Below, piece after piece: positions 55,769 through 64,000 of a DNA stretch of 64,000 nt (the stretch's first letter is position 1; the number at the start of each line of letters is the position of its first letter). Location of the stretch: positions 492,832 through 556,831 of the forward strand of contig NZ_PQCC01000002.1 in assembly GCF_002964785.1 (NCBI RefSeq), in the 5' to 3' direction. The notes under the pieces were generated by a model. It was not told the DNA's origin, did not search any database, and saw only the letters and a list, made by a program, of their open reading frames with translations. A program made the position numbers and the translations under genes. This stretch comes from Pseudoalteromonas sp. T1lg48 (lineage in GTDB: Bacteria; Pseudomonadota; Gammaproteobacteria; Enterobacterales; Alteromonadaceae).

Positions 55769-57139
55769 GTGATCAAACAAGTGCAATGGCAGAGTAAACT
55801 CATTAACAAATACAATGTGTCTGGGCCTAGGTACACCTCGTACCCAACGGCTTTGCAACTGGAGCCCGGCGCCAATACACAAACCCTGGTGCAGGCTTTG
55901 CAGCAGTGCCCAAATGGCGGACTCTCGCTGTATATTCATATCCCGTTTTGTCATCAACTGTGTTACTACTGCGGTTGCAACAAGGTGGTCACTCGCCATC
56001 AGCACAAGGCCGACCTATATCTGGATTATCTTGAAAAAGAAATGGCGTTACTCAGCGCCCATTGTCGGCACCTGGAGGTGCAACAACTGCATTTAGGCGG
56101 CGGCACGCCCACTTTCTTGGATACAGGGCAAATGGCACGCCTTATGGCAATGCTGGAGCAACACTTTACGTTTTCCGTCGACGGCGAGCGAAGCATAGAA
56201 GTTGACCCAAGGGATCTCGCCCTCGAGCGCATCGATGAATTACAGCAACTGGGCTTTAATCGTATTTCCTTTGGGGTACAGGACTTCAATGATGAGGTAC
56301 AGCTGGCGGTCAACCGCCCACAATGCGCCGATCAGGTAGAAGCCCTGGTACGCCGCGCCAAAGCGGTGGGGTTTAACTCGGTGAATGTGGATATGATCTA
56401 TGGCCTGCCCCTGCAAACACCCGAATCCTTTGCCGTCTCCATTGAGCGTCTATTGAATATAGGTCCGGATCGGGTATCGGTATTCAACTATGCTCACCTG
56501 CCAAGCCGGTTCGCCGCCCAGCGCAAGATTAAAGATGCCGACCTACCCGATGCAGCGGCCAAGCTCACCATGTTTAAACAAACTCTAGAGCGCATGACAG
56601 CGGCAGACTATCAGTTCATCGGCATGGATCACTTCGCGAAGAAGGATGACGAGCTGGCCATTGCCCAGCGCGAGGGACATCTGCACCGCAACTTCCAGGG
56701 CTATACCCTGGGTGGCGACCTGCCCTTGCTTGGCCTTGGGGTGTCGGCCATCTCGCAGTTGCACGGCCATATTATCCAAAACCAAAAAGAGCTAAAAAGC
56801 TATTATGGGGATTTAGAGCAAAACCGCCTGAGCGCCTGTAAGGAAATCCGCTTAAATGAAGAAGATGAGTTAAGGGCGGCTGTGATCAAGCAATTAATTT
56901 GTCACTTTGAACTCGATATGGCGGCGTTTTCACAGCGCTATGATATCGACTTTAAACAACATTTTGCCACCGAATTAGCGCAGCTACAGGGCTTTATCGA
57001 CGACGATATGCTCACTATCAAGGACGACCTCATCAGCATCAATGCCTCCGGCGTGCTTTTTATTCGCATCATCTGTATGTGCTTCGATGCCTACCTGCAA
57101 GGCCAAATAAATCAGCAGCGCTTCTCTCGGGTTATCTAA
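55769..57139 (+). CDS. hemN: Oxygen-independent coproporphyrinogen III dehydrogenase HemN
   Basis: 456-residue radical-SAM enzyme that converts coproporphyrinogen III to protoporphyrinogen IX without oxygen. The cluster cysteines Cys61, Cys65, Cys68 with adjacent Cys70 (CHQLCYYCGC) and the LHLGGGTPTFL SAM motif match E. coli HemN, and the YNVSGPRYTSYP N-terminus distinguishes it from HemW. The start is GTG; the ATG at 55756 is out of frame. Preceded by an FNR-like site. Confidence 0.95.
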   Translation: MIKQVQWQSKLINKYNVSGPRYTSYPTALQLEPGANTQTLVQALQQCPNGGLSLYIHIPFCHQLCYYCGCNKVVTRHQHKADLYLDYLEKEMALLSAHCRHLEVQQLHLGGGTPTFLDTGQMARLMAMLEQHFTFSVDGERSIEVDPRDLALERIDELQQLGFNRISFGVQDFNDEVQLAVNRPQCADQVEALVRRAKAVGFNSVNVDMIYGLPLQTPESFAVSIERLLNIGPDRVSVFNYAHLPSRFAAQRKIKDADLPDAAAKLTMFKQTLERMTAADYQFIGMDHFAKKDDELAIAQREGHLHRNFQGYTLGGDLPLLGLGVSAISQLHGHIIQNQKELKSYYGDLEQNRLSACKEIRLNEEDELRAAVIKQLICHFELDMAAFSQRYDIDFKQHFATELAQLQGFIDDDMLTIKDDLISINASGVLFIRIICMCFDAYLQGQINQQRFSRVI

Positions 57140-57153
57140 TAACGCTAGACAGC

Positions 57154-57182
57154 AAAAAGCCGCCAACAGGCGGCTTTTTTAA
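57154..57182. terminator. Bidirectional terminator hemN / DUF2489 gene
   Basis: Stem AAAAAGCCGCC/GGCGGCTTTTT with AACA loop between convergent genes. Confidence 0.92.
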
Positions 57183-57212
57183 TGGGTACTTTTACAAGCA
57201 AAGCGCAGATGT

Positions 57213-57713
57213 TTACATAAATACATGCTTGGTATTCGGGTCGGCGGAAAACTGGAGAACCAGCTTTTCACTGTCGACCAGGATTTGCTCTTCAAGCTCC
57301 TGCTCTTTACGCCAACGGGCACTGTCTTGCTTAAAGATTTCCTTCTTCGAGTACTTTTTACGCGCCTCATGGGTCGGCAAGTCTTTAACCGCCTCATACA
57401 TAGCAAAAACACCTGGGTATTCCACTTCCAGGTCAAGCTCCTGGGCACTGGTGTGTTGACTCATCAACACCCATACCCGCAAGCACCCCTCTGAATATTC
57501 ACACTGACCCTCTTTCATGGCCTTGGCGATCAGGTTAATGCTATCGCTGAGCTTAGCGTTACGGGCGGCGCGCTTTTGCGCATATTCGGCCTGCTGTTTT
57601 GCCAGGCGCTGATTTTGCTCACGCACCTGCCACAATAAGCGACCGGCATAAAATGCCAGGCCGGCAATGATCAAGGCGCCAATAACTAGAGCTATGATCC
57701 ACAGGCCATTCAT
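57213..57713 (-). CDS. DUF2489 family membrane-anchored protein
   Basis: 166 residues with one N-terminal membrane helix (about 4-26), a short coiled coil (about 30-55, QNQRLAKQQAEYAQKRAAR) and a soluble cytoplasmic domain matching the DUF2489 family (GCLRVWVLMSQ, VEYPGVFAMYEAV). Function unknown. It overlaps yihI by 4 nt, an arrangement common in gammaproteobacteria. Confidence 0.85.
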   Translation of the reverse strand: MNGLWIIALVIGALIIAGLAFYAGRLLWQVREQNQRLAKQQAEYAQKRAARNAKLSDSINLIAKAMKEGQCEYSEGCLRVWVLMSQHTSAQELDLEVEYPGVFAMYEAVKDLPTHEARKKYSKKEIFKQDSARWRKEQELEEQILVDSEKLVLQFSADPNTKHVFM

Positions 57714-58282
57714 TTTTCATCCTCGTCATCAAGCCATTCGTTGGCCAAAGAATCATTCATATAATCATCAAGCAGGTCTTCATCGTCCTCGAAATCGTCA
57801 TCCAAGCCGAGGATTTCACACAGCTGCTGATGGCGCTCAACCTTGGCATTAAAGTACTTGGCATCTTTGCCTTGCAGGATTTCGCCATTATCGTGGCGCT
57901 CAATCAAGGCCAGTAGGCGCTCATCGGACTCCAACTGTTCCAGCTCTTGCTCCGGTGTTAGCTCCGGCTCTTTGTAGGTGCTGAGCACCGCCTGCGGTTT
58001 AAGGTCTTTACGTACCTGCGGCTTTTGCGGCTGTGCTGTCACAGCCTCAGGGGTCAGGCTCACCTGCTTTTTACTGCCAACACGCTTATCGCTATTGACG
58101 CTGCCCTTAGCCTCAGTGCTTTCCACCTTTAATAGCTGCGAATTACGGTTACCCGCCTGGGCACCCTTTTTCTTTTTCTTGGTGCGCATCTCTTTTAGCG
58201 CACGAAGCTCTCTTAGTTTGTCTTTACTTAAGCGCGCGGTGCCATTGTTAATGACTTTGCGTGACTTCTTCTTTCTGGTCAT
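57710..58282 (-). CDS. yihI: Der GTPase-activating protein YihI
   Basis: 190-residue protein with a Lys/Arg-rich N-terminus (MTRKKKSRKV, KKKKKGAQAG) and a very acidic C-terminus (DDDFEDDEDLLDDYMNDS), the YihI signature. YihI stimulates the GTPase Der and slows 50S subunit assembly. It lies in the yihI-csr RNA-engB neighbourhood, as in E. coli. Confidence 0.93.
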   Translation of the reverse strand: MTRKKKSRKVINNGTARLSKDKLRELRALKEMRTKKKKKGAQAGNRNSQLLKVESTEAKGSVNSDKRVGSKKQVSLTPEAVTAQPQKPQVRKDLKPQAVLSTYKEPELTPEQELEQLESDERLLALIERHDNGEILQGKDAKYFNAKVERHQQLCEILGLDDDFEDDEDLLDDYMNDSLANEWLDDEDEK

Positions 58283-58290
58283 AGCGTTCT

Positions 58291-58938
58291 CTATGTTGCG
58301 GGCTTTGTTAAAAAGATGACATCGGCCGCGATAAATTCAAGGGTTAATCCAAAACGCTCGGCAATATAAGCAAAGGTCTCTTTGCTATAAAAGGCAATGT
58401 GCGTCGGATCATTTTTGTAGTGCCAGGTAGCAAAGCGTTGTACATCGATCACCAATTTTGTCATTAACGCTAACGTCCCACCTGGGCGCAATAATTCTAG
58501 CCACAAGTGCAATTGCTGCTGCGGATGTGCTAGGTGCTCGATCACTTCGGTACTACAAACGAAATCATAGCGAGCCTGTAATACCTCTTGCCTAGGCTGG
58601 TAATACAGATCATACAAGGCCACGGTATGCCCCTGCTCTTGCAACATGGTTGCCAATAATGGCGCCGGACCACAGCCAAAATCCAAACCTGAACTGGCCG
58701 TCGATAAGCGCTCATTTAAGGGCGTAAAAATCCGTGTAAGAAAGCGACGATAACCTTCATCGGCGAGGTCATTCTCGTGCTGATCATAGATGGCTTTTTC
58801 ATCGGCTGCACTTAAGTGCTGATGCGCGGCCACAAACACTAAGGCGCAACCGGCACATTGCCAATAGTCGCGTACTTTATCTTGATGATAATGGCTGGTT
58901 TGCGCACTGTCGCACAAGGGGCAGGAGATCGCTTTCAT
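58291..58938 (-). CDS. Class I SAM-dependent methyltransferase with N-terminal zinc ribbon
   Basis: 215 residues. N-terminal CPLC and CAGC pairs (about 5-35) form a zinc ribbon. The SAM motif I is LDFGCGPAPLLATML (about 85-100), and FVCSTEVIEHL supplies later motifs. Substrate unknown. ATG 58938 starts right before the zinc ribbon; ATG 58947 is possible, and the open frame to 59010 would cross the terminator upstream. It lies 8 bp before yihI in the same operon. Confidence 0.82.
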   Translation of the reverse strand: MKAISCPLCDSAQTSHYHQDKVRDYWQCAGCALVFVAAHQHLSAADEKAIYDQHENDLADEGYRRFLTRIFTPLNERLSTASSGLDFGCGPAPLLATMLQEQGHTVALYDLYYQPRQEVLQARYDFVCSTEVIEHLAHPQQQLHLWLELLRPGGTLALMTKLVIDVQRFATWHYKNDPTHIAFYSKETFAYIAERFGLTLEFIAADVIFLTKPAT

Positions 58939-58960
58939 GGTGCGCATTGTAACAGGACAA

Positions 58961-58992
58961 ATAAAAAGGCGGTAGAGCAAAACTCTACCGCC
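58961..58992 (-). terminator. Terminator of the CsrB/C-like RNA
   Basis: Perfect 10-bp stem GGCGGTAGAG/CTCTACCGCC, five-base loop, then TTTTTAT on the minus strand. No protein gene lies upstream on this strand for 500 bp, so it ends a non-coding RNA. The methyltransferase ATG is 22 bp further on. Confidence 0.9.
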
Positions 58993-59270
58993 GGATAACT
59001 CGAGCGCCAACTACTATTGGACACTTCTCCCTTCGACTTTTTTATCAGTCTGTATTTATTATTTTTATTATTACTTTCCGTATTGTTTTTATTTTTCTTC
59101 CGTGTATTGCTTTATTTTTCTCGGTCTTCCTAACGCTTTCTATTTCTTCCTTGTGGTGCATCTTTCGATGCTCCCCTAGCGCACTAGCTTGTCGCGCTTC
59201 CTATGCTCTGATCCCTGTTGTAATTCTTTGTTGCGACAGCAGATAATTTACTGACTCATAAATTAGTTAC
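58961..59270 (-). ncRNA. CsrB/CsrC-type CsrA-sequestering small RNA
   Basis: Non-coding RNA on the minus strand, 5' end uncertain (about 59240-59275). It carries eight GGA motifs within about 190 nt (plus-strand TCC at 59028, 59077, 59099, 59128, 59148, 59172, 59199 and 59212), in contexts such as AAGGAAG, TAGGAAG, ACGGAAG, TAGGGGA, the ANGGA pattern bound by CsrA, separated by A-rich spacers and small hairpins (GCATC-GAAA-GATGC). It ends in a strong intrinsic terminator. In E. coli csrC also lies between yihI and engB. It should titrate CsrA and thereby influence carbon storage, motility and biofilm. Confidence 0.82.
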
Positions 59271-59281
59271 AACTAATTTAT
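59258..59281. promoter_or_regulatory. 24-bp palindrome in the promoter region of the Csr-type RNA
   Basis: ATAAATTAGTT-AC-AACTAATTTAT is a perfect inverted repeat with 11-bp arms. It lies where the -10/start region of the Csr-type RNA is expected; TATAAA on the minus strand (59282-59277) could be the -10. It does not match the GacA/UvrY box. The binding protein is unknown. Confidence 0.5.
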
Positions 59282-59440
59282 AACCTTTTTATTAAAAAAC
59301 ACCTATTCAGTTATAACTAACCCTAACCTTTTCATTAAGTTAGCATTAATTATCCATTTTATTTGAGCAATAACTCACATAAAACTATGGTCAATATCTC
59401 ACAATCAAGTAAGACATATCCCAATTTAAAAAGAGCCGTT

Positions 59441-59466
59441 AAAAAAGCAGCTAGTGCTGCTTTTTT
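59441..59466. terminator. Terminator of cytochrome c4 gene
   Basis: Stem AAAAAAGCAGC/GCTGCTTTTTT with TAGT loop, 55 bp beyond the cytochrome c4 stop, functional in both directions. Confidence 0.9.
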
Positions 59467-59520
59467 AAATATTTAACTAAGCTGTCGCTGCTAAGAGGTC
59501 TACTCTAGGCAGGAGAGTTC

Positions 59521-60153
59521 TTAGTGCAGACCACCAAGGTACTTAGAAAGTACTTCAATGTCTTTATCGGTTAGCTTCATCGCGATATCACGCATCATGC
59601 CGTTGTGGTCATTGCCACGCACACCGCTGCGGAACTTCTCAAGCTGACTCTTGATGTACTCAGGATGCTGGAAAGACACCTTAGGGAAACCTGCTAATGA
59701 GGTACCGTTACCACGAGGACCGTGACACGCTGCACAGGCAGGAATACCACGCTCGGCATCACCGGCTTTGTAAAGTTTTTGACCAACTTCCACTACGTCT
59801 TCAGGAGTTGAGCCTTCAGACATATGTAAAGATGAGAAGTAAGCAGCCAAGTCTTTCATGTCTTGGTCGCTCAGTGGCATAGCCATGCCACTCATAACAG
59901 GATCCATACGACCCTCTTTGCCGCCAGAAGTCATGCCAAGTTTGAATTCTTTCAATTGCTTGTAAATGTACTCTGCATGCTGACCCGCAATCTTAGGGTA
60001 CATATTAACTGGGGCGTTACCATCTGCGCCGTGACAAGCAGCACATGTAGCCGATTTGTCTTTACCAGCGTTAATGTCGCCATCGAATGCTGCTGCGTTG
60101 TTTGCACTCAACACACCAACTAGCAAAGTTAAAGATAGTGCTAATTTCTTCAT
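59521..60153 (-). CDS. Cytochrome c4 (diheme periplasmic cytochrome)
   Basis: 210-residue periplasmic electron carrier. Signal peptide to about residue 22 (NNAAA-FDG), two homologous cytochrome c domains, each with CAACH (first Cys37/Cys40/His41, second near 135), and methionine ligands in the MDPVMSGMAMP-type segments. Cytochromes c4 usually deliver electrons to cbb3 oxidases. Start at ATG 60153 puts the basic MKKLALS at the signal peptide; the longer frame from 60186 adds 11 residues. Divergent from engB. Confidence 0.93.
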   Translation of the reverse strand: MKKLALSLTLLVGVLSANNAAAFDGDINAGKDKSATCAACHGADGNAPVNMYPKIAGQHAEYIYKQLKEFKLGMTSGGKEGRMDPVMSGMAMPLSDQDMKDLAAYFSSLHMSEGSTPEDVVEVGQKLYKAGDAERGIPACAACHGPRGNGTSLAGFPKVSFQHPEYIKSQLEKFRSGVRGNDHNGMMRDIAMKLTDKDIEVLSKYLGGLH

Positions 60154-60409
60154 GGTAAATTCTCTGTTCCAGACCCTGTATTTCAATACAATCGTTTCGA
60201 TGCAATGGCACTATTCTACACGATAAAAATTTCTCTGGCACGTTTTCTACCCATATTAAACTTATAAAAAGCGGGGTTTTAAGGAAAAAAATTGAAGTGA
60301 ACTGGATTTAAATCAATTTATCCTGTGGTTGGAGAGCCTTTAGGTTCACCCCAAACTGATATAAAATAACCCTTAGATCAGTTTCGAGCCCCTCACTTCA
60401 GGAGTCAAT

Positions 60410-61057
60410 GTGGCTAAATCACGTGTCAATTACACCCAAGCGCAATTCATCACCAGCGCCCCGGATATTACTAAATTACCGGAAGATACTGGTATTGAAA
60501 TCGCGTTTGCAGGGCGTTCAAACGCCGGAAAGTCTAGCTCGCTCAATACCCTTACCGAGCAGAAATTGGCGCGAACCAGTAAAACTCCGGGCCGTACCCA
60601 GTTGATTAATGCCTTTGCCTTAGGCGAAGATCAACGCTTAATTGACCTACCCGGCTATGGTTTTGCCAAAGTTCCTATCGAAATGAAAAAGAAGTGGCAG
60701 AAATCTTTAGGTGAATATTTGCAAAAACGCCAAAGTCTAAAAGGCTTGGTGGTGCTTATGGACATTCGTCATCCGTTAAAAGATCTGGATAGACAACTTA
60801 TCGAGTGGGCGACCGGCAGTGATATTCCGGTGTTGGCGCTGCTTACCAAGGCCGATAAATTCAAACAGGGTAAGCGTAAATCCGAAGTACTTAAGGTGCG
60901 TCGAGAGCTGGCCGAAGTCTCCGAGTCTATCAAGGTACACGCCTTTTCTTCCCTCAAAGGCACCGGCTTGAACGAGCTGCAAAAACAGCTTGATGAATGG
61001 TTTTTGGGCCCGGTTCAGGTTAACCCGCCGAGCGAAAACGAAGCCGCTCCAGAGTAA
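60410..61057 (+). CDS. engB: Ribosome biogenesis GTPase EngB (YihA/YsxC)
   Basis: 215-residue essential GTPase for 50S assembly. G1 GRSNAGKSS (35-43), G3 DLPGYG, G4 TKAD and G5 near HAFSS are present. GTG start with CAGGAG upstream. The last 43 nt overlap, tail to tail, the DUF1285 gene on the opposite strand. Position next to cytochrome c4 and polA is standard for this group. Confidence 0.96.
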   Translation: MAKSRVNYTQAQFITSAPDITKLPEDTGIEIAFAGRSNAGKSSSLNTLTEQKLARTSKTPGRTQLINAFALGEDQRLIDLPGYGFAKVPIEMKKKWQKSLGEYLQKRQSLKGLVVLMDIRHPLKDLDRQLIEWATGSDIPVLALLTKADKFKQGKRKSEVLKVRRELAEVSESIKVHAFSSLKGTGLNELQKQLDEWFLGPVQVNPPSENEAAPE

Positions 61058-61572
61058 ATCACAAATTCCTGCTGCGTGGTCTCAACCAACTCCTGAGCCC
61101 ACGCATAAAATACCGCCCGCGAAATCTTGGCCTCGACATTATGAGGCAACTGCAAATAAGGCACTTCCTGGCCTTGTGCATCTTTGCGTACCAGCAAAGG
61201 GTGCGCTGCACCGACTATGAACTCACGGCCGATATTGTCACGGCAAATCACCAGCGGATGCTCGGCATCGTGCTCCGGCAACTCTTGCAGACGCCAATCT
61301 ACGATCAGCAGGGGCGCATCGGCAACGCTGATGGCCATTTTTTCAACCGGTGTTTTTAAGTAATACTGACCCTGCTCGCGGCACAGCACCTTGGCAAACA
61401 ATTGCACCAAGGGCATGCGCTTTATGGCACTGCCCTGGTGATGCCAAACACCATCGGCGCTGATATGAATGTCAATGGCGCCGCAATCCTGCGGCTGCCA
61501 CTGCTCCATCGGCGCGCTTTGCTGTTCGATCAAACGCGACAAGGAGGCTAAAGGATCGTTATTTTGACTCAT
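61015..61572 (-). CDS. DUF1285 domain protein
   Basis: 185-residue cytoplasmic protein of the DUF1285 family ([20 protein letters not shown] near 30; [14 protein letters not shown] segment [33 protein letters not shown]). Function unknown. It overlaps the YceI gene start region by 14 nt, suggesting coupling, and its 3' end overlaps engB antisense by 43 nt. Confidence 0.85.
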   Translation of the reverse strand: MSQNNDPLASLSRLIEQQSAPMEQWQPQDCGAIDIHISADGVWHHQGSAIKRMPLVQLFAKVLCREQGQYYLKTPVEKMAISVADAPLLIVDWRLQELPEHDAEHPLVICRDNIGREFIVGAAHPLLVRKDAQGQEVPYLQLPHNVEAKISRAVFYAWAQELVETTQQEFVIYSGAASFSLGGLT

Positions 61573-62146
61573 TCAGGGTCAGCACAAAAGAGACTGGCAC
61601 GGCGCGGGTAATGGATTTCAACCCGGCCACTTTTTGCAACTCGTCAATGCCCGAGGTCAGGGCAAAATCAGCAGGCTTTACCAATACCGGGGCCATTGAG
61701 CTTACCTGGATATTATTGTTTTTATCCAGGCTGGCCAGCAGATCGATATTAACGGTTTGCGTTTTCCCATGCAGGCTGACGGTCGCGTCCAGGTTGGCTT
61801 GCGCGCTACCTTGTTGCTTAAGCTCGGCCAAAAGCGCTTTAACATCCGCCTGCAAAGTTAATGCAGGAAACTCTACGGTGTTAAATAACATCTTCTGCAT
61901 GCGCTCGTTGCGAATAGGGATCTGCGTTTCCACGCTGGCCAGGTCTATGGTTAAATTAAACTCACCGGCGTCGCTCAACACCCCTGAAATCTGCTTAAAG
62001 TAATGATTTTCTGCTATTTGGTTATTCTTAACGGAAACAAAATTCACACGGCTTTGGTCATTGGCCACCTGCCAATCGGCATGAGCCTGAGCACCACCGA
62101 ATAGCGCGGCGGAGAGCAAAAGTGTACGAGTAATCGAATTAAACAT
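61559..62146 (-). CDS. YceI family periplasmic protein
   Basis: 195 residues: signal peptide (cleavage after AQAHA, residue 23) and a YceI lipocalin-like beta-barrel, a fold that binds polyisoprenoids in TT1927b. Family motifs are SRVNFVSVKN near the mature N-terminus and RNERMQKMLFNTVEFPALTL. Ligand unknown. First gene of a two-gene unit with DUF1285; it may receive read-through from the candidate small RNA upstream. Confidence 0.9.
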   Translation of the reverse strand: MFNSITRTLLLSAALFGGAQAHADWQVANDQSRVNFVSVKNNQIAENHYFKQISGVLSDAGEFNLTIDLASVETQIPIRNERMQKMLFNTVEFPALTLQADVKALLAELKQQGSAQANLDATVSLHGKTQTVNIDLLASLDKNNNIQVSSMAPVLVKPADFALTSGIDELQKVAGLKSITRAVPVSFVLTLNESK

Positions 62147-62240
62147 AACGCAGTTCCTTAATTAGCGAGATTGACCTAGGGTAAGTTGGATCCTAGAACT
62201 AGAGTGTAATTGAGATAACGGCGAAAGTTAATATAGGAAG

Positions 62241-62446
62241 AAAAAGCCGGCTTACCAATTAGCAAGCCGGTTATAGCAATCTGGGGAGAAGCTATCAATA
62301 CGCTGTACCATCGCCAGGCGAGTGGCACATCATCAACAGGATGTCCTACAGGATGAGGACGGGCGGACTTTACCAAATCACCCCCCATAAATAAACGCCC
62401 TCGCCGCCTTTATGCGCATATTTAATTCCTTATAAACCAAAAAATA
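62241..62446 (-). ncRNA. Candidate small RNA between polA and YceI gene
   Basis: On the minus strand a TATAAT box (62458-62453) precedes about 205 nt ending in an intrinsic terminator (stem CCGGCTT/AAGCCGG at 62247-62270, then five T). The only open frame, 62176-62388, runs straight through the terminator and is not credible. In Enterobacteria and Vibrio the Spot 42 RNA gene spf occupies the position just downstream of polA, but the sequence here does not resemble Spot 42. A 12-bp direct repeat beginning ACAGGATG lies at 62336-62355 on the plus strand. Identity unknown. Confidence 0.5.
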
Positions 62447-62548
62447 CCAAATATTATACAATTTAACAAAAGCTTAACTATTGAACAGTTTTTGCAAAAA
62501 TTTTTCGCAGGCACCCAGCCTAAATTGGCAAAGTGAGGTTAAAAGGGC

Positions 62549-62583
62549 AAAAAGAAAGAATAAGGGGAGCCGACGCTCCCCCC
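62549..62583 (-). terminator. Terminator of polA
   Basis: Stem GGGGAGC/GCTCCCC with a 4-base loop, 14 bp beyond the polA stop, followed on the minus strand by a T-rich stretch (TTATTCTTTCTTTTT). Confidence 0.75.
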
Positions 62584-62594
62584 TTTATTTTGAC

Positions 62595-64000
62595 TTAATG
62601 TGCTTGTTGCCAGTTGTCGCCACTGTCGGCTTCGGCGATCAAGGGCACATCCAGCTCGGCGGCTGCGGCCATCAGCGCACAAATTTGCTCTGTGTAGGCT
62701 GCAACATTCTGCTCCTTGATTTCAAACACCAATTCATCGTGCACCTGCATCAGGATCTTCACGCTGTCCTTGGGCTGTTCTTTTACCCACTGATGTACAG
62801 CGATCATGGCTTTTTTGATGATATCTGCGGCCGTACCCTGCATCGGCGCGTTGATCGCTGCACGCTCGGCGGCCTTACGGCGAGCACCGTTGCGGGCGTT
62901 GATCTCGGGCAAATGCAAACGACGACCAAAGAGGGTTTCCACATAGCCCTTTTCGGCGGCGCTTTCACGGGTGCGCTCCATATACTCTAAAACACCGGGG
63001 AAGCGTTCAAAGTATTTATCCATATAATGCTGGGCTTCATGGCGCGGAATATCTAACTGGCGCGCCAAACCGAACGCCGACATACCATAGATCAAACCGA
63101 AATTAACGGCCTTGGCCTTACGACGCATATCGCTGGTCACATCTGCCAACGGCACCGAGAAAACCTCACTGGCGGTGGCACTGTGCACATCCAGCCCCTC
63201 GGCAAAAGCATTAAGCAAACCCTTATCCTGAGATAGATGCGCCATGATACGCAGCTCGATTTGCGAGTAGTCGGCGGCGACGATCTTGTAACCAGGGCTT
63301 GCAATAAAGGCTTCGCGAATACGGCGGCCTTCTTCCGAACGAATCGGAATATTCTGCAAGTTCGGATCCGTCGAGCTTAAGCGTCCGGTGGCCGTTACCG
63401 CCTGATGATAGGAGGTATGCACCCGCTTGGTTTTCTCATTGACCATCAGCGGCAGCTTATCCGTGTAGGTGGATTTGAGCTTGGATAAACCGCGATGCTC
63501 GATGATTAACTTAGGCAACGGATAGTCGTGGGCCAGCTCCTGCAATACCTCTTCTGCGGTGGAGGGTGCGCCCTTCGGGGTTTTCTTAATCACCGGCAGT
63601 TCCAGCTTCTCGAATAAGATGGCTTGTAGCTGCTTGGGCGAGCCCAGATTAAACTCCTCGCCAGCCATCTCATAGGCTTCTTTTTCCAGCTCCTGTAGGC
63701 GCTCACCCAGACGTTGCGAGTGTTGCGCCAGCATCTGCGAGTCAATCACCACACCGGTGCGCTCGATATCGGAAAGCACCTCGACCAAGGGCAATTCAAT
63801 ATCGCAAAACACCGATTTCAACTTGTCGTCGGCGGCGACCTTGGGCCATAAATGTTGATGCAAACGCAAGGTAATATCGGCGTCTTCGGCGGCATACGGA
63901 GCGGCTTGCTCCAACTCGATTTGGTTAAAGGTCAGCTGCTTTTTACCCTTGCCAGCAATGTCTTCAAAGCTGATATTTTTGTGACCCAGGTATTTTAACG
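62595..64000 (-). CDS. polA: DNA polymerase I (partial, N-terminus off window)
   Basis: C-terminal half (about 468 residues) of DNA polymerase I, which fills gaps and replaces Okazaki primers. The visible part starts in the 3'-5' exonuclease domain ([19 protein letters not shown], then [14 protein letters not shown]) and includes the whole polymerase domain: motif [14 protein letters not shown], motif [19 protein letters not shown] and motif [11 protein letters not shown]. The frame stays open to the window edge, so an ATG-like start at 63914 is not the true start. Followed by a terminator and a candidate small RNA. Confidence 0.97.
   Translation of the reverse strand, partial: LKYLGHKNISFEDIAGKGKKQLTFNQIELEQAAPYAAEDADITLRLHQHLWPKVAADDKLKSVFCDIELPLVEVLSDIERTGVVIDSQMLAQHSQRLGERLQELEKEAYEMAGEEFNLGSPKQLQAILFEKLELPVIKKTPKGAPSTAEEVLQELAHDYPLPKLIIEHRGLSKLKSTYTDKLPLMVNEKTKRVHTSYHQAVTATGRLSSTDPNLQNIPIRSEEGRRIREAFIASPGYKIVAADYSQIELRIMAHLSQDKGLLNAFAEGLDVHSATASEVFSVPLADVTSDMRRKAKAVNFGLIYGMSAFGLARQLDIPRHEAQHYMDKYFERFPGVLEYMERTRESAAEKGYVETLFGRRLHLPEINARNGARRKAAERAAINAPMQGTAADIIKKAMIAVHQWVKEQPKDSVKILMQVHDELVFEIKEQNVAAYTEQICALMAAAAELDVPLIAEADSGDNWQQAH

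Noticed and set aside
59380..59430. Inverted pair CTTAC/GTGAG considered as a GacA/UvrY box for the Csr-type RNA
   Set aside because: The half-sites face the wrong way compared with TGTAAG-N6-CTTACA, so it was not called.
60165..60180. CCAGACCCTG upstream of cytochrome c4, similar to the MITE end
   Set aside because: Ten bases only, no partner repeat and no foldback; treated as coincidence.
62176..62388. 70-residue minus-strand frame between YceI gene and polA
   Set aside because: It reads through an intrinsic terminator and shows no family resemblance; the region is better explained as a small RNA candidate.

Overview
The window is chromosomal DNA from a Gram-negative gammaproteobacterium. 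It has LpoA, DolP, FtsN, a secretin, a CsrB/C-type RNA and MetJ boxes. The gene order metL-metB-metJ / malic enzyme-rpmE-priA-ftsN-hslVU-DUF971 and yihI / cytochrome c4-engB / polA is that of marine Alteromonadales-like lineages (Shewanella and relatives). I cannot name the genus from sequence alone. Coding density is high, most transcription units end in clear intrinsic terminators, and I saw no tRNA, CRISPR array or transposase gene.

Layout. 1-4760: start of the division and cell-wall (dcw) cluster on the minus strand (mraZ-rsmH-ftsL-ftsI-murE, murE cut by the window edge), with a promoter and MraZ boxes at 4811-4884. About 4.9-21.6 kb: an accessory stretch. It holds pirin and glutathionyl-hydroquinone reductase, a TetR regulator with a DUF2860 outer-membrane protein sharing an operator motif, a beta-CASP metallo-beta-lactamase, and an AT-richer block with a propeller-type sensor kinase, its response regulator, a 1990-residue secreted thrombospondin type 3 repeat protein and a small lipoprotein. 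21.9-26.7 kb: rnpB, rsmI and lpoA-yraN-diaA-dolP. In Pseudomonas aeruginosa the order murE-ftsI-ftsL-rsmH-mraZ-rnpB-rsmI-lpoA-yraN-diaA-dolP is contiguous, so the roughly 17 kb between mraZ and rnpB looks like an insertion hotspot.

26.8-34.4 kb: type IV pilus operon pilMNOPQ (pilM split by a one-base frameshift as given), divergent from the bifunctional penicillin-binding protein 1A gene. 34.4-40.6 kb: methionine genes metL-metB and divergent metJ with operator boxes between, then a malic enzyme and rpmE. 40.7-46.0 kb: priA, ftsN, hslVU with a heat-shock promoter, and a DUF971 gene. 46.0-49.6 kb: a chemoreceptor, and a glycosyltransferase/PAP2 phosphatase pair. 49.8-54.4 kb: rraA-hutG on plus and hutI plus a degenerate GGDEF/EAL protein on minus, followed by a miniature inverted-repeat (MITE-like) element.

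54.8-64.0 kb: a Rossmann-fold oxidoreductase, hemN with an FNR-like site, DUF2489-yihI-methyltransferase, a CsrB/C-like regulatory RNA with eight GGA motifs, cytochrome c4, engB, DUF1285, a YceI-family protein, a candidate small RNA, and the 3' half of polA.

The points most worth following are the sensor kinase/giant TSP3 protein/lipoprotein block with its nearly identical 105-bp repeats, the mraZ-rnpB insertion hotspot, the unannotated CsrC-like RNA, the MITE-like element upstream of hutI, the pilM frameshift, and the catalytically degenerate EAL protein in the histidine-degradation neighbourhood.
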